From: Actinomadura sp. DC4
GTDB lineage: Bacteria; Actinomycetota; Actinomycetes; Streptosporangiales; Streptosporangiaceae
Length of the DNA stretch: 64,000 nucleotides
Direction of reading: 5' to 3'
Assembly: GCF_030406325.1 (NCBI RefSeq)
Contig: NZ_JAUEQY010000012.1
Coordinates: 1-64,000, forward strand
The position numbers and the translations under genes were made by a program. Shown in pieces: positions 17,673 to 25,830 of the stretch. The notes beneath the pieces are model-generated. The model was not told the origin of the DNA and made no database searches. It saw nothing but the letters and a program-made list of their open reading frames with translations. The number at the start of each line of letters is the position of its first letter. The first letter of the stretch is position 1.

Positions 17673-17802
17673 CCCACCCCGTACGGGGGGATCGTCATGT
17701 CGTGAGACCACCGCGCGCGGCGGAGCGTCTCGCGACGACCTCGTCGGCCCCGGATGGCAGACTGTCATCCGCGTCCGAAAATCCGTTGAGAGGTTACAGA
17801 AC

Positions 17803-18264
17803 ATGGCGATTGAGGTTGGCGACGCCGCACCGGACTTCGAGCTGAAGGACCAGCACGGCACGCCGGTCAAACTTTCGGACTACCAGGGCGAGAAGACTGT
17901 CGTCCTGGTCTTCTATCCGCTGGCGTTCAGCGGCATCTGCACGGGTGAGCTGTGCTCGATCCGCGACGAACTCCCGACCCTCGGCGGTGACGACGTCCAG
18001 GTTCTGGCCGTCTCCGTCGACTCGGTGTTCGCCCACCGGGCCTGGGCCGAGCAGGAGAACTACCAGTTCCCTCTCCTGTCCGACTTCTGGCCGCACGGCG
18101 ACGTGGCCAAGGCGTACGGAATCTTCAACGAGGATGCGGGTCTCGCCACGCGCGGCACCTACATCATCGACAAGGGCGGTGTGGTCCGCTGGAAGGTCGA
18201 GAACGCCATCCCGGACGCCCGTGACCTCGACGAGTACCGCAAGGCGCTCGCCGATATCTCATAG
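17803..18264 (+). CDS. ahpE: Peroxiredoxin, AhpE family
   Basis: A 153-residue thiol peroxidase that reduces hydroperoxides and peroxynitrite, cytosolic. The thioredoxin-fold start DAAPDFELKDQHGTPVKLSD is followed by the active site FYPLAFSGICTGELC with peroxidatic Cys46; Cys51 is a further cysteine. Later blocks VQVLAVSVDSVFAHRAWAEQ and FPLLSDFWPHG match mycobacterial AhpE, a 1-Cys enzyme recycled by mycothiol/mycoredoxin (known). ATG at 17803 follows GAGAGGTTACAGAAC. A 12-bp hairpin follows within ten bases. Confidence 0.93.
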   Translation: MAIEVGDAAPDFELKDQHGTPVKLSDYQGEKTVVLVFYPLAFSGICTGELCSIRDELPTLGGDDVQVLAVSVDSVFAHRAWAEQENYQFPLLSDFWPHGDVAKAYGIFNEDAGLATRGTYIIDKGGVVRWKVENAIPDARDLDEYRKALADIS

Positions 18265-18272
18265 TCTCCTGT

Positions 18273-18300
18273 GGCCGGGCCCGCCTCGGCGGGCCCGGCC
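18273..18300 (+). terminator. Strong hairpin after ahpE
   Basis: Thirteen complementary bases (18273-18285 with 18288-18300, arm GGCCGGGCCCGCC), effectively a 12-bp stem with a 4-base loop, nine bases after the ahpE stop. Confidence 0.8.
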
Positions 18301-18322
18301 CACGGACACCTCGGAGGGGGCC

Positions 18323-18655
18323 ATGCCCTGCTATCGCTGCGGGGCCCGGCAGACCGACCCGATCCGCGGCGCGAGCCCATGGAAGCGCGGGGTACGCGAA
18401 GAGCGGCAGGTCCTGGTCTGTCCCGACTGCCAGGAGACCACCGAGTGGGCGGCCGCCCTGGACCAGTGCGCGGCCTGCCGTTCGGCGAGCCTCGTCTGCC
18501 GTCTCGGCGAGATCGAATGCCGTGACTGCGGCCACGTACGCACGGCCGAGCCGGGAGGCGACACGCTGGTCGCCTCAGGCGGCACCCCGGGCCTGTCCGA
18601 GGAGGTCGAGGCGGCCCTGGGCCGCGTCCTCAGACGCCGGGGTGCGACGACCTGA
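18323..18655 (+). CDS. Zinc-ribbon protein
   Basis: A 110-residue Cys-rich protein. Pairs Cys3/Cys6, Cys33/Cys36 (VCPDC), Cys49/Cys52 (CAAC) and Cys66/Cys69 (CRDC), plus Cys59, form two probable zinc ribbons; the last 35 residues are acidic and non-Cys. No enzymatic motif. ATG at 18323 has GGAGGGGG four bases upstream. It lies after the ahpE terminator so it has its own promoter or depends on read-through. Such small ribbon proteins often bind nucleic acid or act as protein adaptors; the role here is unknown. Confidence 0.75.
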   Translation: MPCYRCGARQTDPIRGASPWKRGVREERQVLVCPDCQETTEWAAALDQCAACRSASLVCRLGEIECRDCGHVRTAEPGGDTLVASGGTPGLSEEVEAALGRVLRRRGATT

Positions 18656-18742
18656 GACCTCCTTCTCGCAATGTGCGGGCGGTTTCTCGCATCGTGCCGG
18701 ACGTTACGCAGGGCCTCCCAGGGGCCCGGAGTGTGCCGCCGG

Positions 18743-19228
18743 TCAGCTCACCATGGCGGCGGCGGTGCCGGCCTCGTAGGCGCCGCCCTGGGCGCGCACG
18801 ATCACGTTGAGCCGGTTGGCCGCGTTGATCATGGCGATCAGGGAGACCAGCGTGGCGATCTGGTCGTCGTCGTAGTGCTTACGCGCCTGCGCCCACGTCT
18901 CGTCGGACACGCCGTGGTGGGTGTCGGCGAGCCGGGTGCCCTCCTCGGCGAGCGCCAGTGCGGCCCGCTCGGCCTCGGTGAACACGGTGGTCTCGCGCCA
19001 GGCGGCGACCAGGCCGAGCCGGAGCGGTGTCTCGCCGGCGGCCGCGGCCTCCTTGGTGTGGATGTCGAGGCAGAGACCGCAGCCGTTGATCTGGCTGACG
19101 CGCAGCATCACCAGGCTCCGGATGGCCTCGGGCAGCGGCGACTGCTCGATGGCCAGGTGGACGTTGAACATCCGCTTGGCGATCTTGGAGCCGACGGTGT
19201 TGGCGAGCAGGTCGATTCGGGGATCCAT
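18743..19228 (-). CDS. Carboxymuconolactone decarboxylase / AhpD-like protein
   Basis: A 161-residue all-helical protein with the AhpD redox signature GCGLCLDIHTKEA (Cys50, Cys53, His57), preceded by LVMLRVSQIN. Family members reduce peroxidase partners or peroxides directly. Start at ATG 19228 after GAGAGGA; the open frame upstream encodes no family sequence. It is divergent from the SigJ-type sigma gene across a 176-base gap. This pairing recurs in actinobacteria and suggests that the sigma factor controls it, which is inference from layout. Confidence 0.9.
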   Translation of the reverse strand: MDPRIDLLANTVGSKIAKRMFNVHLAIEQSPLPEAIRSLVMLRVSQINGCGLCLDIHTKEAAAAGETPLRLGLVAAWRETTVFTEAERAALALAEEGTRLADTHHGVSDETWAQARKHYDDDQIATLVSLIAMINAANRLNVIVRAQGGAYEAGTAAAMVS

Positions 19229-19404
19229 GACGTGGTCCTCTCTCGTGGAGCCGTATGTGGCGTCCTGACGTACACCAGATGCCGGCCGGCCGGCGTCTGT
19301 GACAGCGCCGCGACTGTGACGTGCGCCACCGGCCGCGGATGTCACGGAGCGGCGGGGACCGGCGTCTTGTGTGCGGCACCGCCCCGAGCGAACAGGAGCC
19401 GGAC

Positions 19405-20289
19405 ATGACCGCGGACGCGGCGACCGAGGTGTTCGTCACCCATCGCAACCTGCTGTTCACCGTCGCGTACGAGATGCTCGGCTCGGCCGCCGACGCCGAG
19501 GACGTCCTCCAGGAGACCTGGCTGCGGTGGGCGAACGTCGATCTCGGCACGGTACGGGACCGGCGCGCGTACCTCGTCCGGATCACCGCCCGGCAGGCGC
19601 TCACCCGGCTGCGTACGCTCGGCCGGCGCAGGGAGTCCTACGTCGGCCCCTGGCTGCCCGAGCCGCTGCTGACCGCGCCGGACGTGGCCGAGGACGTCGA
19701 GCTGGCCGACAGCGTCTCGATGGCGATGCTGCTCGTGCTGGAGACGCTCAGGCCGACCGAGCGGGCGGTGTTCGTGCTGCGCGAGGTGTTCGACGTGCCG
19801 TACGAGGAGATCGCCGAGGCCGTCGGCAAGAGCCCGGCCGCGGTCCGCCAGATCGCGCACCGGGCACGGGAGCACGTCGCGGACCGCCGGCCGCGCGGGG
19901 AGGTCTCCGCCGCCGAGACCCAAGGCGCGCTCCAGGCGTTCAAGCGGGCGGTCGAGACGGGCGATCTGCAGGGCCTGCTCGACCTGCTCGCGCCGGACGT
20001 GGTCCTCCTGGGGGACGGCGGTGGAGTCAGGCAGGCCGTGCCGCGGCCCATCGTGGGCGCCGACCGGGTGGCGCGCGTGCTGACCGTCGGCCTGCCCATC
20101 ACCATCGGCGAGGTGTCGGCCGAGCCGGTGCAGATCAACGGCGGCCCGGCTCTGGTCGTACGGATCGACGGGGAGATCGACGATGTCGTGGCGGTACGGA
20201 TCGACGACGGCTTGATCACCGGGCTCTACGTCGTGCGCAACCCCGACAAGCTGTCGCGGGTCGAGCGGGAGACCGTTGTGAGCCGCTGA
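19405..20289 (+). CDS. SigJ-type ECF sigma factor with SnoaL-like tail
   Basis: A 294-residue extracytoplasmic-function sigma factor. Region 2 is near 10-75 (VTHRNLLFTVAYEMLGSAAD, AEDVLQETWLRW) and region 4 near 110-165 (LRPTERAVFVLREVFDVPYE, EIAEAVGKSPAAVRQIAHRA). A C-terminal SnoaL/NTF2-like domain (about 180-290) follows, which in the ECF41 group replaces an anti-sigma factor (known). ATG at 19405 has AGGAG eight bases upstream. Divergent from the AhpD-like gene, the usual ECF41 partner. The downstream truncated EXPERA gene begins within or next to its 3' end. Confidence 0.92.
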   Translation: MTADAATEVFVTHRNLLFTVAYEMLGSAADAEDVLQETWLRWANVDLGTVRDRRAYLVRITARQALTRLRTLGRRRESYVGPWLPEPLLTAPDVAEDVELADSVSMAMLLVLETLRPTERAVFVLREVFDVPYEEIAEAVGKSPAAVRQIAHRAREHVADRRPRGEVSAAETQGALQAFKRAVETGDLQGLLDLLAPDVVLLGDGGGVRQAVPRPIVGADRVARVLTVGLPITIGEVSAEPVQINGGPALVVRIDGEIDDVVAVRIDDGLITGLYVVRNPDKLSRVERETVVSR

Positions 20290-20352
20290 GCCCGTGGCCG
20301 CCCTTCGTCGATTCCAACTACTGGTACGCCCACGACGCCGACCCGCTGTTCA

Positions 20353-20660
20353 TGCACCCACCGGACTGGATGCGGATCGTCACCGGGCTGTCGGCGTTCG
20401 TGTACATGCCGTTCTACGTGGTGCTGGTGTTCGCCCTGGTGAGAGGGCTGAACTGGATCCAGCTGCCGGCGGTGATGTACGCCACGATGATCGTCACCCT
20501 GACCGGGATCGTGGTGTTCGGCGTCGAGTTCTTCGGCGACCCGGCCATGCGCACCGGCAACCCGGCGAAGTTCCTCGCGTTCAACCTGCCCTACGTGCTG
20601 GTGCCGCTCCTGCTGCTGATCCGGATGCGCGCCCCGCAGCCGTTCGCCCGGCGTTTCTGA
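20353..20660 (+). CDS. EXPERA (emopamil-binding-like) protein, 5'-truncated
   Basis: From ATG 20353 the product is 102 residues with three hydrophobic segments (IVTGLSAFVYMPFYVVLVFA, AVMYATMIVTLTGIVVFG, LAFNLPYVLVPLLLLI). The same frame upstream encodes LSPWPPFVDSNYWYAHDADP from 20286, which resembles the conserved loop before the second membrane helix of EXPERA proteins. No ATG, GTG or TTG precedes that block in frame, and the expected first membrane helix is missing. The frame instead runs into the sigma-factor 3' end in another frame. I infer a gene that lost its 5' end. A short internal-start product is possible. Confidence 0.5.
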
Positions 20661-20670
20661 GGCCCGCGGG

Positions 20671-21396
20671 TCATGGCTCCTGGGTCTCCGGTCTGGTGTG
20701 GAGGACCTCGCGGGCCTGTTCCGCGGCGCGGGTGAGGCTCTCGCTGACGAAGTCGAGGAAGCGGGCGATGTTCTCCAGGCGTACGGCGGCCGGGCTGTCG
20801 GGGCCGAGGACGCCGACGCCCTTGCGCGCGGTCTCGACGAGCCGGGCGTTGTCGCGGGCACTGCGGATCATCGACTGGTACCAGAGGTCGTCGTCGACGG
20901 CGTAGCGCTCGCGGCGGCGTTCGTCGCGTTCGCGGCGGATGAGGTCCAGGCTCTCCAGGGACGTGATCGCCTTGGAGATGGAGGCCGGGCTGACCTGGAG
21001 GCGCCGGGTGAGCTCGGCGGCGGTGAGGCTGCCCGAGTCGGTGGTGTAGAGGCAGCCCAGCACCCGGGCCATCATCTTGGGCAGGCCCGAGTGCATGAAG
21101 TCGGTGGTGAGCGTCTCCTCGTACTCGCGTACGGCCTCGGCGTCGCGTCCGTGGGGCTGCGGGGACGCGTCCGGCCCCCGGGGCGCGGCCTGCCGGCGCC
21201 GGTGGGTGCGGCGTTCGGTGGCGCGGTGGGCCAGCTCGGCGCGGTAGGCGGTGGGGCCGCCGTTGCGCATCACCTCACGCGTGATCGTCGAGGTCGGGCG
21301 ATCGAGACGCCGGGCGATCTCCGCGTACGCGAGGCCGTCCGCCAGCCCCAGCGCGATCTGCTGACGGTCCTGCTGGGTGAGTCTGCCTCCGGGCAT
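20671..21396 (-). CDS. Regulator with IS30-type HTH fused to MarR/GbsR-like domain
   Basis: A 241-residue protein with two DNA-binding units. Residues 1-45 are an HTH_38-like helix-turn-helix (LTQQDRQQIALGLADGLAYA, EIARRLDRPTSTITREVMRN) of the kind found at the N-terminus of IS30 transposases. After a basic, proline-rich linker (50-85), residues 95-235 form a winged-helix GbsR/MarR-like domain (LTAAELTRRLQVSPASISKA, ITSLESLDLIRRERDERRRE). No transposase DDE domain is present. It is divergent from the DUF4097 gene, and the intergenic region carries repeated GTTGCA sites that may be its operators. Ligand unknown. Confidence 0.8.
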   Translation of the reverse strand: MPGGRLTQQDRQQIALGLADGLAYAEIARRLDRPTSTITREVMRNGGPTAYRAELAHRATERRTHRRRQAAPRGPDASPQPHGRDAEAVREYEETLTTDFMHSGLPKMMARVLGCLYTTDSGSLTAAELTRRLQVSPASISKAITSLESLDLIRRERDERRRERYAVDDDLWYQSMIRSARDNARLVETARKGVGVLGPDSPAAVRLENIARFLDFVSESLTRAAEQAREVLHTRPETQEP

Positions 21397-21451
21397 CGCG
21401 GTCTCCCTCGTGTTGCTTTGCGGCCTTCATCTTAGCGTTCACTCTCAATCT

Positions 21452-21575
21452 GTTGCAACGCTTGGGCGATCCTTGTTGCATTACCCCTCACGACCACTGC
21501 AACGAATACCTGGCTCTGACCTGCCTCTATGTTGATGCAGTGCAAAGATCTTGTTGTGTGATCCTTGAATGCAAC
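21452..21575. promoter_or_regulatory. GTTGCA/TGCAAC motif cluster in divergent promoter
   Basis: The gap between the fused-HTH regulator and the DUF4097 gene holds a perfect GTTGCAAC palindrome (21452-21459), then GTTGCA (21475-21480), TGCAAC (21498-21503) and TGCAAC (21570-21575). The second and third form an inverted pair 17 bases apart. The region is AT-richer than its surroundings. Probable operator(s) of the adjacent regulator; binding is inferred. Confidence 0.45.
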
Positions 21576-21623
21576 GTAGCTTTTCCAGTGTTGGAAACAA
21601 CGAACCCGTCAAGGAGAAGCGCG

Positions 21624-22286
21624 ATGCGAAAGTTCGACACCCCCACCCCGATCACCACCGTCGTGAACGTCCCCGCCGGGCGCGTGCGGTTCATCGCCGC
21701 CGACCGGCCCGACACCACGATCGAGGTCCTGCCCGCCGACGCCTCCAAAGGCCGTGACGTGAAAGCGGCGGAGCGGACCGAGGTCACCTACACCGACGGC
21801 GTCCTGCGGATCACGGTCCCGGCGAAGACCACCCACCTCGGCTCCTCCGGTTCCGTCGAGGTGACGGTCCAGCTGCCCGCCGGATCCCACGTCCAGGCCA
21901 CGGCCGCCGCCACCGAACTCCGCGGCGTCGGACGACTCGGCGACGTCACCTTCGAAGGCGCCTACCGCCAGATCAAACTCGACGAGACCACAAGCGCCCA
22001 CCTCACCGCCACCGACGCCGACATCGAGATCGGCCACCTGAACGGCCCCGCCCAGATCACCACCGCACGAGGCCACATCCGCATCACCGAAGCCGCACAC
22101 GGCACGCTCGCGCTCCGCACCCGATCCGGCGACATCTCCGTCGGCGCGGCATCCGGCGTCTCGGCCTCCCTCGACGCCTCCACCGGCCACGGCCGCGTCA
22201 CCAACGCCCTCAAGAACAACGGCACCACCGAACTCGACATCCACGCCACCACCTCCCACGGCGACATCGCCGCCCGCAGCCTCTGA
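21624..22286 (+). CDS. DUF4097 family beta-strand protein
   Basis: A 220-residue protein made of short repeated beta-strands (VNVPAGRVRFIAADRPDTTI, EVTVQLPAGSHVQATAAATE, LTATDADIEIGHLNGPAQIT, LRTRSGDISVGAASG), the solenoid of DUF4097/adhesin-like proteins. There is no signal peptide or membrane segment, so it is cytosolic. Function of the family is unknown; in actinobacteria it often sits beside small-molecule resistance or regulator genes. ATG at 21624 has AAGGAG eight bases upstream. The hydrolase gene follows after 11 bases, forming a two-gene unit divergent from the regulator. Confidence 0.85.
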   Translation: MRKFDTPTPITTVVNVPAGRVRFIAADRPDTTIEVLPADASKGRDVKAAERTEVTYTDGVLRITVPAKTTHLGSSGSVEVTVQLPAGSHVQATAAATELRGVGRLGDVTFEGAYRQIKLDETTSAHLTATDADIEIGHLNGPAQITTARGHIRITEAAHGTLALRTRSGDISVGAASGVSASLDASTGHGRVTNALKNNGTTELDIHATTSHGDIAARSL

Positions 22287-22297
22287 GGAGCACCACC

Positions 22298-23092
22298 ATG
22301 ACGAACACCAAGTGGACCGGCATGGTCCCGGTCGACGACACGGCCCTCGCGGTCACCGACACCGGCGGTTCCGGCATCCCGGTGGTCTACCTCAACGGCC
22401 AGTTCGCCACTCAGGGGTACTGGCGGCGGGTCATCACCGAGCTCGGGACGGACTGGCGGCACATCACCTACGACGAGCGGGCCCGCGGGAAGTCGAAGCG
22501 CTCGGCGGACTACTCCTTCGAGGTCGCCGTACGGGACGTCGACGCCGTTCTCGCGGCCCGAGGAGTGGACCGGGCGCTCGTGGTGGGCTGGTCCTACGGA
22601 GCCGTCGTCGCGGCGCACTGGGCCGGCCGGAACCCCGGCCGTACCCTGGGCGTGGTCCTGGTCGACGGCGCGTTTCCCTACGACTGGCTCGACGAGGCCA
22701 TGGAACGGCGGATCCGGAAGCTGTTCCGGCGGATGAGCTGGTTCCTGCCACTGCTCCGCCCGACGGGCCTGGCCCCGCGGATGACCGCCGAGCAGCAGGC
22801 GGACAGCAACATCGAGCTCGGCCGGCTCTCCCGCGAAAGCGAACTGGGTCCCGTGCTGGACGACATCACCGTGCCGGTCCGGTACGTGGTCGCGTCGGGG
22901 ACCTCCCTGGGAAGCCGCGGCGACGAGCAGGAGCAGATCCGCAGCGGCCTCGACGCGGTGACCGCCCGCAACCCGAACATCAAGATCGGCGCGAAGGTCG
23001 CCAGCAACCACGGTGCGATCCTCAAGAAGGACTTCCGGTCCATCGCCGGAGCCGTGACCGAGATCGCCGCTCTTGACCGCGCGGAGCAGTGA
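22298..23092 (+). CDS. Alpha/beta-hydrolase
   Basis: A 264-residue cytosolic hydrolase: GIPVVYLNGQFATQGYW with the oxyanion region, HITYDERARGKSKRS, nucleophile Ser99 in VVGWSYGAVVAAHW, and a C-terminal NHGAILKKDF that supplies the catalytic His. Similar proteins act as esterases, epoxide hydrolases or haloperoxidase-like enzymes; the substrate is not predictable. ATG at 22298 has GAGGAG seven bases upstream. Co-transcribed with the DUF4097 gene, so probably under the same IS30-HTH/MarR regulator. Convergent with the dehydrogenase gene. Confidence 0.87.
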   Translation: MTNTKWTGMVPVDDTALAVTDTGGSGIPVVYLNGQFATQGYWRRVITELGTDWRHITYDERARGKSKRSADYSFEVAVRDVDAVLAARGVDRALVVGWSYGAVVAAHWAGRNPGRTLGVVLVDGAFPYDWLDEAMERRIRKLFRRMSWFLPLLRPTGLAPRMTAEQQADSNIELGRLSRESELGPVLDDITVPVRYVVASGTSLGSRGDEQEQIRSGLDAVTARNPNIKIGAKVASNHGAILKKDFRSIAGAVTEIAALDRAEQ

Positions 23093-23222
23093 GGACCTGA
23101 CCGGCGGACGGACGGACGGCCGATCGGCTCCACGGCCCACCGTCCTCCGCCGGGTCGCACGCAGCGCTGACCGCCGCGGCCGGACCGGCACCGCGATGCG
23201 GCCGCGTGCGGCTCTGCGGTGG

Positions 23223-24719
23223 TCAGCGGGATGCGGGGACGCCCGTCACCGTCTCGGCCGGGTCCGGCCAGAGGCTCGTGATGACCTTGCCGCGTGTGTA
23301 GAAGTGCACGGCCTCGCTGCCGTACATGCGGTGGTCACCGAAGGCCGAATCCTTCCAGCCGCCGAAGGAGTGGTAGCCCGCCGGTACCGGCATCGGCACG
23401 TTCACGCCGACCATGCCGGTCTCGACCTCCAACTGGAAGCGGCGGGCCGCGGCGCCGTCGCGGGTGAAGATCGCACTGGCGTTGCCGTACGGGCAGCCGT
23501 TGACGATCTCCACGGCCTCCTCGTAGGTCTCCGCGCGGACCACGCACAGGACGGGACCGAAGATCTCGTTCCGGTAGGCGTCCGAGTCCGTACGGACCTT
23601 GTCGAGGAGTGACATGCCCATCCAGTGGCCGTTCTCCAGGCCCTCGACGGTGAAGCCCCTGCCGTCGAGTACCACGTCGGCTCCCTGGGCGGCCGCGCCC
23701 GCGACGTAGTCCGCGACCTCGTCGCGGTGCGCCCTGGTGACGAGCGGGCCCATCTCGGACGCAGGGTCGCTGCCCGGGCCGATCTTGATCTTCGCGGCGC
23801 GCTCGGTGATCCGGGACACGAGGGCGTCGCCCGCAGCGCCGACCGCGACCACCACGGAGATCGCCATGCAGCGCTGGCCCGCGGAGCCGTAGGCGGCGGC
23901 CACGGCGGCGTCGGCCGCCGCGTCGAGGTCGGCGTCGGGCAGCACCAGCATGTGGTTCTTCGCGCCGCCGAGGGCCTGGACGCGCTTGCCGCTCGCGGAC
24001 GCCCTGCCGTAGACGTGGCGGGCGACCGGCGTGGAGCCCACGAACGACACGGCCGCCACGTCCGGATGGTCGAGCAGCGCGTTCACCGCGACCTCGTCGC
24101 CGTGCAGGATGTTGAGCACACCGTCGGGCACGCCGGCCTCGGCCGCGAGTTCCGCGAGAAGAATCGACGCGGACGGGGCCTTGCTGCTCGGCTTGTGGAT
24201 GAAGGTGTTCCCGCAGGCGATCGCCATGGGGAACATCCACATGCTGATCATCGCGGGAAAGTTGAACGGTGAGACGCCGACGACCACACCGAGCGGCTGG
24301 CGGATCGACGCCACGTCGACCCGGCTGGACACCTCGGTCGAGGTGTCACCCTTGAGCGCCATGCCGAGCCCGCAGGCGAGCTCGACGATCTCCAGCCCCC
24401 GGCCCACCTCGGCCAGCGCGTCGGCGTGGACCTTGCCCTGCTCGGCCGTGATCAGCGCGGCGATGTCGTCGCGCCGGGCGTCCAGCAGGGCGCGGTAACG
24501 GAAGAGGATCGCGATCCGCCGAGTGAGCGGGGACGTACGCCAGGTGGCGTAGGCCGCCTTGGCCGCCGCGACCGCGGCACCGGCCTCCTCGGCCCCGGCC
24601 AGCGCCACCCGCGTGGTGACCTCCCCGGTCGCGGGGTCGGTCACCGGACCCCAGGTGCCAGAGGGGCTCGAGGCGTCTCCGAACGGCTTGCCACCGATCC
24701 AGTGCGTGACGGTCCTCAT
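23223..24719 (-). CDS. mmsA: Methylmalonate-semialdehyde dehydrogenase (CoA-acylating)
   Basis: A 498-residue aldehyde dehydrogenase converting methylmalonate or malonate semialdehyde to propionyl- or acetyl-CoA in valine and inositol breakdown. The nucleophile is Cys284 in GQRCMAI. The family-specific GGAKNH (Asn255 in place of the general-base Glu of other ALDHs) and VGVSPFNFPAMISMWMFP distinguish it from hydrolytic ALDHs. C-terminal PVPAGYHSFGGWKDS is typical. ATG at 24719 follows GGAGTTT. It stands alone here; no mmsB or iol genes are adjacent. Confidence 0.93.
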   Translation of the reverse strand: MRTVTHWIGGKPFGDASSPSGTWGPVTDPATGEVTTRVALAGAEEAGAAVAAAKAAYATWRTSPLTRRIAILFRYRALLDARRDDIAALITAEQGKVHADALAEVGRGLEIVELACGLGMALKGDTSTEVSSRVDVASIRQPLGVVVGVSPFNFPAMISMWMFPMAIACGNTFIHKPSSKAPSASILLAELAAEAGVPDGVLNILHGDEVAVNALLDHPDVAAVSFVGSTPVARHVYGRASASGKRVQALGGAKNHMLVLPDADLDAAADAAVAAAYGSAGQRCMAISVVVAVGAAGDALVSRITERAAKIKIGPGSDPASEMGPLVTRAHRDEVADYVAGAAAQGADVVLDGRGFTVEGLENGHWMGMSLLDKVRTDSDAYRNEIFGPVLCVVRAETYEEAVEIVNGCPYGNASAIFTRDGAAARRFQLEVETGMVGVNVPMPVPAGYHSFGGWKDSAFGDHRMYGSEAVHFYTRGKVITSLWPDPAETVTGVPASR

Positions 24720-24904
24720 CGGCGAAACTCCTTCACGGATGACGGCGGCGGGCCACACCTCGGCCGCGTGGGCAGGACTCCTGAAACCAAGCTACCGACC
24801 TGGTCACCGCGTGCAGTCGCCCCGGCCGGAAGTGCGTTCCCCAGGTCCCGAATGGTCGTGGCGCGGATCACTCACTCAGAGGCGTGCGGGACTTGGTGCG
24901 GCGC

Positions 24905-25830
24905 TCATCCGCCGGTGAGCCGAGAGGCGATCGCCGGGCCGTGTCGCCGGAGCCAGGTCTCGGCCCGGGGCATCCGGTCCTTCACGCCGTTTTCCCAGAG
25001 GCGTCGGAACACCGGATCGGCGTCGGCCGCGGCGCGAGTGGTGAGGCGGAACCGATGGACCATCCGCGTCGCCAGGGGCACCAGGTCGCGGCGCTGCCGT
25101 CCGGTCATGCCGTAGGCGTCGGCGAAGACCGCGGCGCGGTGGGGGATGTCGGCGTCGGCGAGGGAGGGCGCGCGTCCGCCGGGTGCAGCAACGGCGCCCA
25201 CCAGTACAGAGCGTTCGCGATGTCGTAGAGCCTGGTGGTGGGTTTGGCGAGGTCGAAGTCGATGAGGGCGGCGGGGAGCCCGTCCCGGAAGACGACGTTG
25301 CCGGGGCAGTAGTCACGATGGCCGACCAACTCGGCCTCGCCATCGACGGGCGAAATTCGTACCGTCTCGGCCCCGGGAACGCCTCCCCAGGCCGCGTCCG
25401 CGGGCGGGGTCCAGCCCTGCGCGGCATCGTGCAGCCGGCGGATGAGCCCGGCGAGCGCGATGAGGACATCCTCGCCTGTCGCCTCCGGCGGCAAGGGTTC
25501 TCGTGGAGCATCGCCGGGAACGAAGGACAGCACCTCCCTGCCTTGTCCGTCGATGCCGAAAGGTACTGGCGCGGCTGAGAACCCGGCCTGGTGCAGGTGC
25601 CTGAGGTAAGCCTGGACGGTGGCGGTGAACGGCCTGACCGGGCGGCGGACGGTGTCGCCGATCCGCACGATGCCCCGGGTGACGCCATCCCCGATCAGTG
25701 GCTCTTCGATGGGGCAGGACTCCTGGTCGGCAGCGGCGGCACCGCCCGGTAGGACGGCACCGCCGCTGAGGTGAAGCGATCCGCCGACCCCCGGCTCGCA
25801 GAGGAGGGAGACCGCCACGGCGACGGTCAC
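24905..25830 (-). pseudogene. Aminoglycoside-phosphotransferase-family gene, frameshifted
   Basis: Two adjoining frames together encode one APH/choline-kinase-like protein. The upstream part (to about 25170) contains VRIGDTVRRPVRPFTATVQA, YLRHLHQAGF, the catalytic VGHRDYCPGNVVF and the metal-binding LIDFDLAKPTTRLYDIANAL. The downstream part (25201-24905) continues APSLADADIPHRAAVFADAY and ends WLRRHGPAIASRLTGG. Joining them needs a one-base change in the GCGCGC run near 25166-25173. A start at GTG 25830 would overlap the preceding stop as GTGA, but the first 35 codons do not look like the family, so the true start is uncertain. Real decay and sequence error are both possible. Confidence 0.6.

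Noticed and set aside
20671-21396. IS30-type HTH considered as an insertion sequence
   Set aside because: No DDE transposase domain and no terminal inverted repeats found; the rest is a winged-helix regulator.
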